This document shows positions 27,253-34,841 of a stretch of DNA of 64,000 bases, piece by piece. Made by a program: the position numbers and the translations under genes. Position 1 is the stretch's first letter, and every line of letters starts with the position of its first letter. The stretch lies in the NCBI GenBank assembly GCA_965231865.1, contig CBDDOJ010000002.1, positions 434,001 to 498,000 of the forward strand. Reading direction: 5' to 3'. The notes under the pieces were generated by a model. It was given only the letters and a program-made list of their open reading frames with translations. It made no database searches and was not told where the DNA came from. The DNA comes from WTGA01 sp965231865. Its GTDB lineage: Bacteria; Pseudomonadota; Gammaproteobacteria; Arenicellales; Poriferihabitantaceae.

Positions 27253-27690
27253 ATGGACAACCGGGACAATATTGCCATTGGATTCTTTTTCTTTATCCTT
27301 GTGGCGCTGACGGTATGGTTACAGTTTGAGGTTTTGCAGGAAGAAGACGAAAAGAGCGCCGTGCTGGAGAAGAATGATCCGGACTACTACATCAACAATT
27401 TTGTTTCCACGGGGTTGGACAAGGCCGGAAAGAAATACCAGGTCATCGCAGACAGGCTGGTGCATTATCCGCAAGGCGACCGGGCCTTGCTGGACAATCC
27501 CCATATCATCCAATACAACCCCGCAACCGGCCGACGGCATGTTTATGCCGATTCAGGGTGGTTGTACAACAACCGGTCGACGATATTGCTGACCGGGAAT
27601 GTACGGGTCCTGCAGGGTGAATCCGTGCACTCTGAACTGGTGGCCACCAGCAAGAAGATGACCATTCACCTTAAGGAAAACAGGGGTTGA
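27253..27690 (+). CDS. lptC: LPS export protein LptC, short form
   Basis: Bitopic inner-membrane protein that passes LPS from LptB2FG to periplasmic LptA. One N-terminal helix (IAIGFFFFILVALTVWLQF) is followed by a periplasmic beta domain with FVSTGLDKAGKKYQVIADRLVHYP. At 145 residues it is about 45 shorter than E. coli LptC (191). It stops at TIHLKENRG, just before the expected last strands, which contact LptA. No frameshift restores the missing part, because lptA begins 3 nt after the stop. It is either a naturally short variant or C-terminally trimmed. Confidence 0.85.
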   Translation: MDNRDNIAIGFFFFILVALTVWLQFEVLQEEDEKSAVLEKNDPDYYINNFVSTGLDKAGKKYQVIADRLVHYPQGDRALLDNPHIIQYNPATGRRHVYADSGWLYNNRSTILLTGNVRVLQGESVHSELVATSKKMTIHLKENRG

Positions 27691-27692
27691 AA

Positions 27693-28241
27693 ATGTTGAA
27701 AAGGGCGATGATCATGCTTTTGCTGGGATGTTTGATTACATCTGCCCACTCGTTGCAAAACGATGTAGAACAACCCGCTACCCTGTATGCCGATGAATTT
27801 GAAATAGATTTTGCTTCCGGGATACGAATCTACCGTGGGAATGTGGAGTTTAACCAGGGTACCCTGCGCCTGAATTGTGATGAATTGACGACTTACCTGG
27901 GAGAAAATGAAGAGATTGACCAGGCCATCTGTCTGGGAAATCCCGGCCGATACAAACAGTTGCCGGAAGGGCATACCGAAGAAGTGGTGGGGACCGCAAT
28001 CAAAATCACCATGGACCAGGTGGAACAGATTATTACCTTGAGTACACAGGCAAAAATAGTCCAGGGTGGAATGACCATGACGGGCAAGACGATCATCTAT
28101 GACATGGTGACCGAAAAAACCAATGTCAAAGGGGGCGGGTCACCAAGTGGACAGGGGGCGGAAAAATCCGCTGATGGAGAATCCGATGAAAGCAGTCGGC
28201 CCGGGATTGTGATACAACCGCGCAAGAAAAACGCCGAATAG
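27693..28241 (+). CDS. lptA: LPS transport periplasmic protein LptA
   Basis: Periplasmic bridge protein of the Lpt machine. The 182 residues start with a signal peptide (MLKRAMIMLLLGCLITSAHS, probable cleavage after AHS). An OstA/LptA beta-jellyroll follows, with ATLYADEFEIDFASGIRIYRGN and later TLSTQAKIVQGGMTMTGKTI. The C-terminal 40 residues are low-complexity and polar (GGGSPSGQGAEKSADGES). ATG 27693 lies 3 nt after the lptC stop. lptB follows after 69 bp. Confidence 0.93.
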   Translation: MLKRAMIMLLLGCLITSAHSLQNDVEQPATLYADEFEIDFASGIRIYRGNVEFNQGTLRLNCDELTTYLGENEEIDQAICLGNPGRYKQLPEGHTEEVVGTAIKITMDQVEQIITLSTQAKIVQGGMTMTGKTIIYDMVTEKTNVKGGGSPSGQGAEKSADGESDESSRPGIVIQPRKKNAE

Positions 28242-28310
28242 GAAAAAGATGCCGGTGGAGTCGATTCCCAGAACCACGGACCCCCTCGCTGCCGGAAAAC
28301 CCTGTCATTC

Positions 28311-29036
28311 ATGAGAGTACTGTCCGCCAAAGGTCTGTCCAAGCGCTACAGGAAAACCACCATCGTCAACAATGTGGATGTGGTGGTGGCAAGCAAGGAA
28401 ATCGTGGGATTGCTGGGTGCCAACGGCGCAGGCAAAACCACCTGTTTTGACATGATGATCGGACTGGTTCGCAGTGATAAAGGGGTGATATCCCTTGACC
28501 AGGAAGACATTACGAAGTTGCCGATGCATGAGCGGGCGAGGAAGGGAATTGGCTACCTGCCCCAGGAGCACTCGGTTTTTCGAAAACTCACCGCTGAGCA
28601 AAATATTCTTGCTGTACTGGAAGCCACCGGGAAACACGGAAAATCAGTCCAAAATCAAATCTGTAACCAATTGCTCGGGGAACTGGGGATTCGCAACATC
28701 AAGGACAAGCTGACGATTCAGTTGTCCGGTGGTGAAAAACGGCGTGTGGAAATTGCCCGGGCGCTGGCCCTTGAACCCTCATTTATATTGCTTGATGAGC
28801 CGTTCGCCGGCATTGACCCGATCGCGGTTCGGGACATCCGGCATACCATTGAGATGCTGAAAAGCCGGGGAATCGGCGTGCTTATTACCGACCACAATGT
28901 CCGGGAAACACTGGGGATTTGTGATCGGGCCTATATTCTGCACAAGGGGGAAGTGCTGGTTTCAGGACATCCCGGGGTGATTATGGAGGATGAACAGGCC
29001 CGGGAAGCCTATCTGGGACATGACTTCGAAATGTAA
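28311..29036 (+). CDS. lptB: LPS export ABC transporter ATP-binding protein
   Basis: Cytoplasmic ATPase that powers LPS extraction by LptB2FG. The 241 residues include Walker A GANGAGKTT, the Q-loop in YLPQEHSVF, signature LSGGEKRRVEIARAL, Walker B ILLDEPFAGIDP and the H-loop TDHNVRE. All are in standard order and length. rpoN normally follows; here a 507-bp stretch with an rpoN relic does. Confidence 0.96.
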   Translation: MRVLSAKGLSKRYRKTTIVNNVDVVVASKEIVGLLGANGAGKTTCFDMMIGLVRSDKGVISLDQEDITKLPMHERARKGIGYLPQEHSVFRKLTAEQNILAVLEATGKHGKSVQNQICNQLLGELGIRNIKDKLTIQLSGGEKRRVEIARALALEPSFILLDEPFAGIDPIAVRDIRHTIEMLKSRGIGVLITDHNVRETLGICDRAYILHKGEVLVSGHPGVIMEDEQAREAYLGHDFEM

Positions 29037-29060
29037 CTTTCGACAACCATAATTTTAAAG

Positions 29061-29100
29061 CCGAAAAGTATAGCACACAAAAGCGTCATTGCCTTTTCGG
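29061..29100 (+). other. Long-loop inverted repeat after lptB
   Basis: Eight-base arms, ccgaaaag at 29061-29068 and cttttcgg at 29093-29100, are separated by 24 nt. No T-run follows on the plus strand, so this is not a standard terminator. Confidence 0.3.
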
Positions 29101-29152
29101 GTAAACTAGTCTCCAGGAACCCGAAGTGCGGGTTTGATGCATTCATAATTTA

Positions 29153-29341
29153 ATGAATCAATCGTTAATCCTACAAACCAAGCCAGAAGCAGTGATGCCG
29201 TCATTTCTGCAGCCAGCCAGGCTGTTATCACTGCCTTGCACCGGCTTGTACACCGCAATTCAACCTGTTCACGAAGTCGATCCTTTGCCTGAAACCGGGG
29301 AAGCAGTGCCCGCCGGTGGGGACAGGGGGCCGGCAGGATGA
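29153..29341 (+). pseudogene. rpoN: Relic of rpoN (sigma-54) N-terminal region
   Basis: The 62-codon frame starts MNQSLILQ and, with a one-residue deletion at position 23, aligns with RpoN region I. M1, Q3, L5, L7, M15, L19, Q20 and A22 sit at the same positions as in E. coli RpoN. After the gap come RLL.L, then IQ, and E.DPLPE against RpoN NPLLE. It lies exactly between lptB and hpf, the conserved place of rpoN. The rest of the roughly 1.4-kb gene is gone: the whole spacer is 507 bp. A very weak trace of the C-terminal RpoN box may exist at 29370-29440. There is no ribosome-binding site. Sigma-54 is therefore not encoded at its usual locus. Confidence 0.7.
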
Positions 29342-29543
29342 TGGCGACAGGGATCATTGCCGGGCCGGGGCGCAAGGGGGTGAAAATCTATGGCAAAATA
29401 CTGCAAAAAAACAACGGTTCCATTTTCCACCCAATGAATATCCGGAAAGGCGGCATGGTGCCTGCACCATTCGTTCCTGCCGGATTTTCTGATTCTCTTT
29501 TTTTAGTAAATAGCCGATAACACTTTACCTGGGAGTATGTTTT

Positions 29544-29867
29544 ATGCAAATTTCAATCACTGGGCAACACATGGAGATCACCCGATCCTTACACAACCAT
29601 GTTTCAGAAAAAGTAGAAAAAATTACCCGGTATTTCGACCATGTCACCAATACCAATGTCGTGTTGCATGTGGAAAAAACCCGCCATATTGCGGAAGCTA
29701 CGGTTAACACGAAAGGTGCGATGATCCATGCTTCCAGTACAGCGGAAGACATGTACACTGCAATTGACGCAATGGCCCACAAACTGGACAGGCAGGTCAT
29801 CAAGCACAAGGAAAAACTGACCTCTCATCACCGCAATGACGAGTCGATAAAACAGATCCCCGGCTAA
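29544..29867 (+). CDS. hpf: Ribosome hibernation promoting factor, short form
   Basis: A 107-residue protein of the HPF/YfiA family that binds the 30S decoding region and promotes 100S dimers in stationary phase. It begins MQISITGQHMEITRSLHNHVSEK and contains YFDHVTNTNVVLHVEK and HASSTAEDMYTAIDAMAHKLDRQV, typical of the short type without the long C-terminal domain. GGGAG at about 29531 is a good ribosome-binding site. It sits between the rpoN relic and ptsN, as in the classic rpoN-hpf-ptsN order. Confidence 0.94.
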   Translation: MQISITGQHMEITRSLHNHVSEKVEKITRYFDHVTNTNVVLHVEKTRHIAEATVNTKGAMIHASSTAEDMYTAIDAMAHKLDRQVIKHKEKLTSHHRNDESIKQIPG

Positions 29868-29938
29868 CGGGGGCGTGTATCGAGTGTCTTTGTAGTCCCG
29901 CACCCGCTGGCGCCAACCCGGTCAACATTACAACCCCA

Positions 29939-30400
29939 ATGCTAGGCATCCGTTTTCTGCGGCCGGAACTGGTCGTTTCTGGACAGGAAATAACCAGTCG
30001 CAAGCGTCTGTTTGAGTACCTGTCGGAACTCATTTCAGGGGTCGGACCGGACCAGGACAAGAGCATTGATCAGGAAGAGATATTTACCACGCTTCACGAC
30101 CGGGAGCGACTTGGGTGCACGGCTCTTGGCAAGGGAATTGCAGTGCCTCACGGCAGGCTTGACGGTTTGACCGACCCGATTATTGCCATCGTTTCACTGG
30201 AAAACCCGATTGACTATGACGCGGCAGATGGGGTGCCCGTCTGGCTCGTTGTCTGTTTGCTGGTGCCCATCGAAGCCAGCGAATTGCACCTCAACCTGCT
30301 GGCAAGCCTGGTGACCCGGTTTGAGGATGACAGCTTTGTCGGGGTTGTCCAGGCCGCCCGTACCAACCAGGAATTGTATGACCTTTTTGCCACTCCCTGA
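29939..30400 (+). CDS. ptsN: PTS-Ntr IIA protein
   Basis: Phosphoryl acceptor of the nitrogen-type phosphotransferase system, a regulator with no sugar of its own. The 153 residues form a PTS EIIA type-2 domain. The phosphorylated histidine is H71 in GKGIAVPHGR. The segment VWLVVCLLVPIEASELHLNLLASL is typical. It lies with ptsO and a ptsI-type enzyme I, giving a complete HPr/EI/EIIA relay in one place. Confidence 0.93.
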   Translation: MLGIRFLRPELVVSGQEITSRKRLFEYLSELISGVGPDQDKSIDQEEIFTTLHDRERLGCTALGKGIAVPHGRLDGLTDPIIAIVSLENPIDYDAADGVPVWLVVCLLVPIEASELHLNLLASLVTRFEDDSFVGVVQAARTNQELYDLFATP

Positions 30401-30502
30401 CGGGACGGCAGCCAGTGTACGGGGGTGAGGCGAAACGGCGCGGGGTCAGGAGGGATTTATACAAACGCCACAAGAGAAAAATGGGTAAAATGGACAGGGC
30501 CA

Positions 30503-31387
30503 ATGGAAACCAAAGACACAGACATCATTATCATCAGCGGCCTGTCTGGTTCGGGAAAGAGTGTCGCACTGCGGTCTCTCGAAGACATCGGCCACTATTG
30601 TATCGACAACCTGCCTGCGGTGCTTTTGTTGGACTTTGCGGAAAAGCTGCAACAGAACCGGGATCTTTTCACTGCCAATCTCCTGTGGAACCCGGTGGTG
30701 AGCATCGACTCCAGGAACCGGCATTTTCTATCGGAACTGGAAGCCAACCTTTCCGCACTGGAGAAGCGGGGAATCCGGTATCGGATCCTGTTTTTGCAGG
30801 CGAAAGAACAAAAACTGGTTCACCGGTACAGCGAGACACGCAGAAAACATCCCTTGACGGACACCGAAACCCCCCTCGTCGAAGGGATACGGCAGGAGTG
30901 GGCACTGTTGCGTCCGTTGTATGACCAGGCAGAAAAGGTTATTGATACCACCGATACAACGCCACACGAACTGCGGGGCCTGGTCCGCGATTTTGCCGGG
31001 GGAGGACTCGCTGCCGGTCCGTTGTTCCTGATCGAATCGTTCGGATTCAAAAACGGAACGCCCAAGGAGGCGGATTTCGTTTTCGATGTTCGATGCCTGC
31101 CCAATCCATACTGGGAGAAAGACCTCGCACCCCTGACGGGACTGGACCGGCCTGTCCAGGATTTTTTCGGGGAGAAGCCGGAGGTACACTCCATGACCAC
31201 CGAAATATTCAATTTCCTGAGCAGATGGTTGTCCGGGTTTACCAATGAGGACCGAAGCTATATTACCGTGGGAATTGGCTGTACAGGGGGTCAGCACCGG
31301 TCGGTATTCATCAGCGAGCAACTGCGCACACGGTTTTCAAAGCAGGGGACGAAAGTTCAGGTCAGGCACCGGGAACTGGTGGAATGA
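30503..31387 (+). CDS. rapZ: RNase adapter protein RapZ
   Basis: Nucleotide-binding adapter which in E. coli delivers the GlmZ small RNA to RNase E and senses glucosamine 6-phosphate. The 294 residues have Walker A GLSGSGKS at 13-20, the middle FDVRCLPNPYW and the C-terminal GCTGGQHRSVFISEQL. I chose ATG 30503 (METKDTDIIIISG) because the family begins just before the P-loop; the frame is open to 30425. The stop overlaps the ptsO start by 4 bp. Confidence 0.94.
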   Translation: METKDTDIIIISGLSGSGKSVALRSLEDIGHYCIDNLPAVLLLDFAEKLQQNRDLFTANLLWNPVVSIDSRNRHFLSELEANLSALEKRGIRYRILFLQAKEQKLVHRYSETRRKHPLTDTETPLVEGIRQEWALLRPLYDQAEKVIDTTDTTPHELRGLVRDFAGGGLAAGPLFLIESFGFKNGTPKEADFVFDVRCLPNPYWEKDLAPLTGLDRPVQDFFGEKPEVHSMTTEIFNFLSRWLSGFTNEDRSYITVGIGCTGGQHRSVFISEQLRTRFSKQGTKVQVRHRELVE

Positions 31388-31656
31388 AGGTGGAAAAGCA
31401 ACTGAAAATCGTAAACAAGCTGGGGTTGCACGCCAGGGCAGCCGCCAAGCTGGTGAATCTGTGCACGGGGTTCCAAAGCAGCATAACGCTGCACAAAGAC
31501 GAAAAAAGCGCGAACTCCAAGAGTATGATGGGGGTATTGATGCTTGCCGCGGCACAAGGTGCTGAATTGACACTCATCGCAGAAGGTGAAGACGCCCAGG
31601 TCGCTGCCGACCAGGTTGAAAAACTGTTTGAAGATTATTTTGGTGAAGGGGAATAG
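31384..31656 (+). CDS. ptsO: HPr-like phosphocarrier NPr
   Basis: A 90-residue HPr-family carrier of the PTS-Ntr chain. The phosphorylated histidine is H16 in NKLGLHARAAAKLV. Ser46 in the KSMMGVL loop matches the regulatory serine position of HPr proteins, though no HPr kinase is in the window. ATGA overlap with rapZ suggests translational coupling, and ptsI follows after 14 bp. Confidence 0.94.
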   Translation: MKVEKQLKIVNKLGLHARAAAKLVNLCTGFQSSITLHKDEKSANSKSMMGVLMLAAAQGAELTLIAEGEDAQVAADQVEKLFEDYFGEGE

Positions 31657-31670
31657 AAAAAGAGGTCATC

Positions 31671-33401
31671 GTGTTTGCGCTGCATGGTAATGGCATTGGC
31701 GCGGGGATTGCCATTGGCATTGCCCGAATAATACATCGGCCAGGGCAGGAAATACCCCGATACAAAATCAGCAAGAAGCAGGTCCGTCACGAAATTTCCC
31801 GCCTGGACCAGGCGTTCGCCAATGCGGGAGCAGCCCTGAATGCGATCAAGGGACAATTGCCCGGGGAAGGTCTCGGTGAAGCCCATGGAATCCTGGATGC
31901 CCATTTGTTGATTTTGCAGGACCCCGTCTTGATCCAGAGACCCCGGGAACTCATCAGGGGGCAACAGATTAACGCCGAAGCGGCTTTGCAGCAACATGCC
32001 GAGAAACTGCACCGGACCTTCAACAAAATCGACGACCCGTACCTGAGCAGCAAATCCGCAGACCTGGCCCAGATCATCCATCGAATCCAGGGCGAACTCG
32101 CGGATGACCAGGTTGGTTTCATTGCCCGGCATGAAGGAAATTACGAAGGAGAGATCATTGTTGCCAATGATTTGTCCCCCGCGGATGCCATAGAACTCAA
32201 AAAGCACCGGATCAGCGCGTTCATTACCAACTTGGGCGGGCCGGTATCCCATACGGCAATCGTTGCACAGAGTATGAAAATCCCGGCAGTTGTTGGGTTG
32301 CATGGGGGAGTGCGTTATTTGCGCACGGGTGATCTTCTTGTCATCGACGGAATGCGCGGGGTGGTGCTGGTCAATCCGGATGAAGTCGCCCTCGAAACCT
32401 ATCGTCGCCGCCAGCTGAAAATTTCGCGCCGGGCCGAGGAATTGAATTTACTGGTGGATGCCAGTGCGGTGACCCTGGATGGCGTTCAAGTGCTGCTCAA
32501 TACCAACATTGAATTGCCCGAAGACATCCAGGAGAGTGAATCCCAGAATGCGGCGGGAGTAGGATGCTACCGAACCGAATTCATGTACATGAACCGTGAG
32601 CACCTCCCGGATGAAGAAGAACAGTATGAAGTCTATGCCGGGCTGTTGAAGCAAACCTCATCGCCGGTGATCATCCGGACCGTGGACCTCGGCTCGGACA
32701 AGCAGGTGGATGGAGGCCGTACAAGGGGTGCCATTGGCACCAATCCGGCAATGGGACGACGGGCCATTCGTCTCTGCCTGCAGGACCTGGGGTTATTCAA
32801 GCCCCAGTTGCGGGCCATTTATCGGGCTGCCGTGCATGGAAGCGTCAAAATGATGATCCCGATGATTTCAAGAGTGGACGAACTGGACCAGTTGTTTTTT
32901 CTGCTCGAAGAGGTTAAGCAGGAACTGCAGTCCCAGGGCATGGATTTCGATCCGGACCTGCCGGTGGGGGGAATGGTGGAGGTGCCTGCGGTGGCCATTG
33001 CTGCGGATCTTTTTGCCCAGCGCCTGGATTTCCTGTCCATTGGAACCAACGATCTGATCCAGTATACCCTGGCAATTGACCGTGTGGACGATGAAGTCAA
33101 CTATCTGTATGATCCGTTGCACCCTGCTGTCCTGAGGCTGGTCAAAATGACGGTGGACGCCGGGAAAGCCGCGAATATTCCCGTTTCAATGTGTGGAGAA
33201 ATGGCGGGAGATGTGGGCCTCACCCGTGTTTTGCTGGGGTTGGGTCTCAGGGATTTCAGCACGGACCTCACCGCGATACTCCCGGTGAAACAGCAGGTAC
33301 GCCTGACCGATGTCTCAAGGGTGAGGCCGCTGGCGGAGAGGTTACTGAAAACCACGGATCCGAAACAGACTCAATCCATCCTGGAACGGATCAACCACTG
33401 A
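31671..33401 (+). CDS. ptsI: Phosphoenolpyruvate-protein phosphotransferase (enzyme I)
   Basis: Transfers phosphate from PEP to the HPr-like carrier. The 576 residues match PtsI rather than PtsP, since there is no N-terminal GAF domain. The active histidine is H194 in GGPVSHTAIVAQ. The PEP-binding barrel has GCYRTEFMYM and MIPMIS. The catalytic cysteine is in SMCGEMAGD. The start is GTG 31671. No sugar-specific EIIB/EIIC gene is nearby, so it probably feeds PtsO and PtsN only. Confidence 0.93.
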   Translation: MFALHGNGIGAGIAIGIARIIHRPGQEIPRYKISKKQVRHEISRLDQAFANAGAALNAIKGQLPGEGLGEAHGILDAHLLILQDPVLIQRPRELIRGQQINAEAALQQHAEKLHRTFNKIDDPYLSSKSADLAQIIHRIQGELADDQVGFIARHEGNYEGEIIVANDLSPADAIELKKHRISAFITNLGGPVSHTAIVAQSMKIPAVVGLHGGVRYLRTGDLLVIDGMRGVVLVNPDEVALETYRRRQLKISRRAEELNLLVDASAVTLDGVQVLLNTNIELPEDIQESESQNAAGVGCYRTEFMYMNREHLPDEEEQYEVYAGLLKQTSSPVIIRTVDLGSDKQVDGGRTRGAIGTNPAMGRRAIRLCLQDLGLFKPQLRAIYRAAVHGSVKMMIPMISRVDELDQLFFLLEEVKQELQSQGMDFDPDLPVGGMVEVPAVAIAADLFAQRLDFLSIGTNDLIQYTLAIDRVDDEVNYLYDPLHPAVLRLVKMTVDAGKAANIPVSMCGEMAGDVGLTRVLLGLGLRDFSTDLTAILPVKQQVRLTDVSRVRPLAERLLKTTDPKQTQSILERINH

Positions 33402-33416
33402 ACAGGAAAGACAAAA

Positions 33417-33731
33417 ATGATGATGACCGACCCTCCCCATCCCGGATACAGTATCCGGGAAAATTGCCTCCGGCCACTCGGACTGAATGTCATCCGGACG
33501 GCGCGCGCCCTGGGGGTAGCCCGCCATACGCTCTCCCGGGTTCTCAATGGCCATGCCGCCATTTCTCCGGAAATGGCCATTCGGCTGGAGAAGGTCGGCT
33601 GGTCGGACGCCGGGTTCTGGGTACGGCGCCAGGCCGCCTACGACCTGGTGCAGGCACGCAGGAATGCCGACCGCCTTGAGGTTCAGCCGATTGCGATATC
33701 ACAGGCTGCAGAGGCCGGGACCACCGGGTGA
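33417..33731 (+). CDS. HigA-type antitoxin family transcriptional regulator
   Basis: A 104-residue helix-turn-helix protein of the HigA addiction-module antidote family. Typical features are PGYSIRENCLRPLGLNVIR, the recognition region GVARHTLSRVLNGHAAISPEMAIRLE and the C-terminal AAYDLVQAR. ATG 33417 or 33420 may start it. No HigB toxin gene is adjacent: ptsI ends 15 bp upstream, and downstream is non-coding before a hydrolase. It may therefore be an orphan regulator. Confidence 0.85.
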   Translation: MMMTDPPHPGYSIRENCLRPLGLNVIRTARALGVARHTLSRVLNGHAAISPEMAIRLEKVGWSDAGFWVRRQAAYDLVQARRNADRLEVQPIAISQAAEAGTTG

Positions 33732-34036
33732 CTCAACTGGGATAGGGGGACCCTCGGGGTTCTATCCTATCCACACCACGCTGCATGCGAATCGGCACAC
33801 GGGGGGCGGTGTTTCCAGTTGCTGTGGACGGTCGCATCGGTATGGCCAGAATCCTCCTGCTCACCGGATAAAATTCCCGGGGTGCGTCGGTGAGGAGAGA
33901 CCGGCCGGGACCGGCAGCGCTGCCGAGCCACCCCGCATGCATCGAACGGGTCAGGTTTGGCAGCATCCGCCCCGAATCGGTCTTCCATGAAGTGTAATTT
34001 CCATTACAATGTATGAAAAATTCCGGAGGCACAACA
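33732..34036. other. Intergenic region before the dienelactone hydrolase gene
   Basis: About 305 bp with no supported gene and no HigB-like frame on either strand. Confidence 0.35.
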
Positions 34037-34765
34037 ATGAACCTATCCAACCAAACCATTGAATTTGACGTGGAGGGCACCTCGCACCATGCCTATATGG
34101 CCTGGGACCGGGATGTGGCCGGGCCAAGGCCCGGGGTGATGGTGATACACGAATGGTGGGGGCTGAACGACTATATTCGTGGCCGGGCCGATATGCTGGC
34201 CGAACTGGGATACTGTGGTTTTGCCGTGGACATGTATTCCAATGGTGAGACGGCGGATAACCCTGACAGGGCAGGAGAGTTGATGAATGCAGTGCTTGGG
34301 GATATGGAACGGGGCACCGGCCGGCTCAAGGCGGGGTATGCCGCCATGCTGGAGCAGGACCGGGTCGCGGCAGGCAAGACCGCGGCAATCGGCTATTGTT
34401 TCGGTGGCGCCATGGTGCTTCACATGGCAAGGATCGGCCTGGAACTGGATGCGGTGGTGAGTTTTCATGGTGCTCTCGGGTCTTTCCATCCCCCGGCCCC
34501 TGGAGGAGTAAGCGCCAGCGTGCTGGTTTGCCATGGTGAAGCCGATGCGATGGTGACCATGAGTGATGTTGCCGGGTTCAGGGAGGAAATGGATGCGGCC
34601 GGTGCGGACTATCGGGTGATCATCCATTCGAACGCACAGCATGGATTCAGCAATCCCGGCGCCGATGAGAAGAATCAGAAATATGGATTGCCGGTTGGAT
34701 ACAGCGCCCAGGCAGACCGTGAATCGTGGGATGCGATGACTGAACTGTTCCAGCGCTGTTTTTAA
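34037..34765 (+). CDS. Dienelactone hydrolase family protein
   Basis: A 242-residue alpha/beta hydrolase of the dienelactone hydrolase family, probably cytoplasmic (no signal peptide). MVIHEWWGLNDYIRGRAD includes the conserved HEWWGL. The nucleophile cysteine is in GYCFGGAM. The acid is in VLVCHGEADAMV and the histidine in NAQHGFSN. GGAGG at 34024-34028 lies 8 nt before ATG 34037, fixing that start over an in-frame ATG 24 nt upstream. The actual substrate is unknown; no chlorocatechol genes are nearby. Confidence 0.9.
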   Translation: MNLSNQTIEFDVEGTSHHAYMAWDRDVAGPRPGVMVIHEWWGLNDYIRGRADMLAELGYCGFAVDMYSNGETADNPDRAGELMNAVLGDMERGTGRLKAGYAAMLEQDRVAAGKTAAIGYCFGGAMVLHMARIGLELDAVVSFHGALGSFHPPAPGGVSASVLVCHGEADAMVTMSDVAGFREEMDAAGADYRVIIHSNAQHGFSNPGADEKNQKYGLPVGYSAQADRESWDAMTELFQRCF

Positions 34766-34841
34766 GTCAACGCGGAATGCGGGCAGTTAGCGGGGACGGT
34801 GCTGTGCCCCGGTGGAGCCGTTGTTTTGACCGTACGGGGGC

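Noticed and set aside
29061..29100. Hairpin after lptB as a terminator
   Set aside because: A long loop of 24 nt and no T-run. Listed only as an inverted repeat.
29370..29440. Remnant of the C-terminal RpoN box
   Set aside because: Only a few scattered residues match in two competing frames. Too weak to annotate beside the convincing N-terminal relic.
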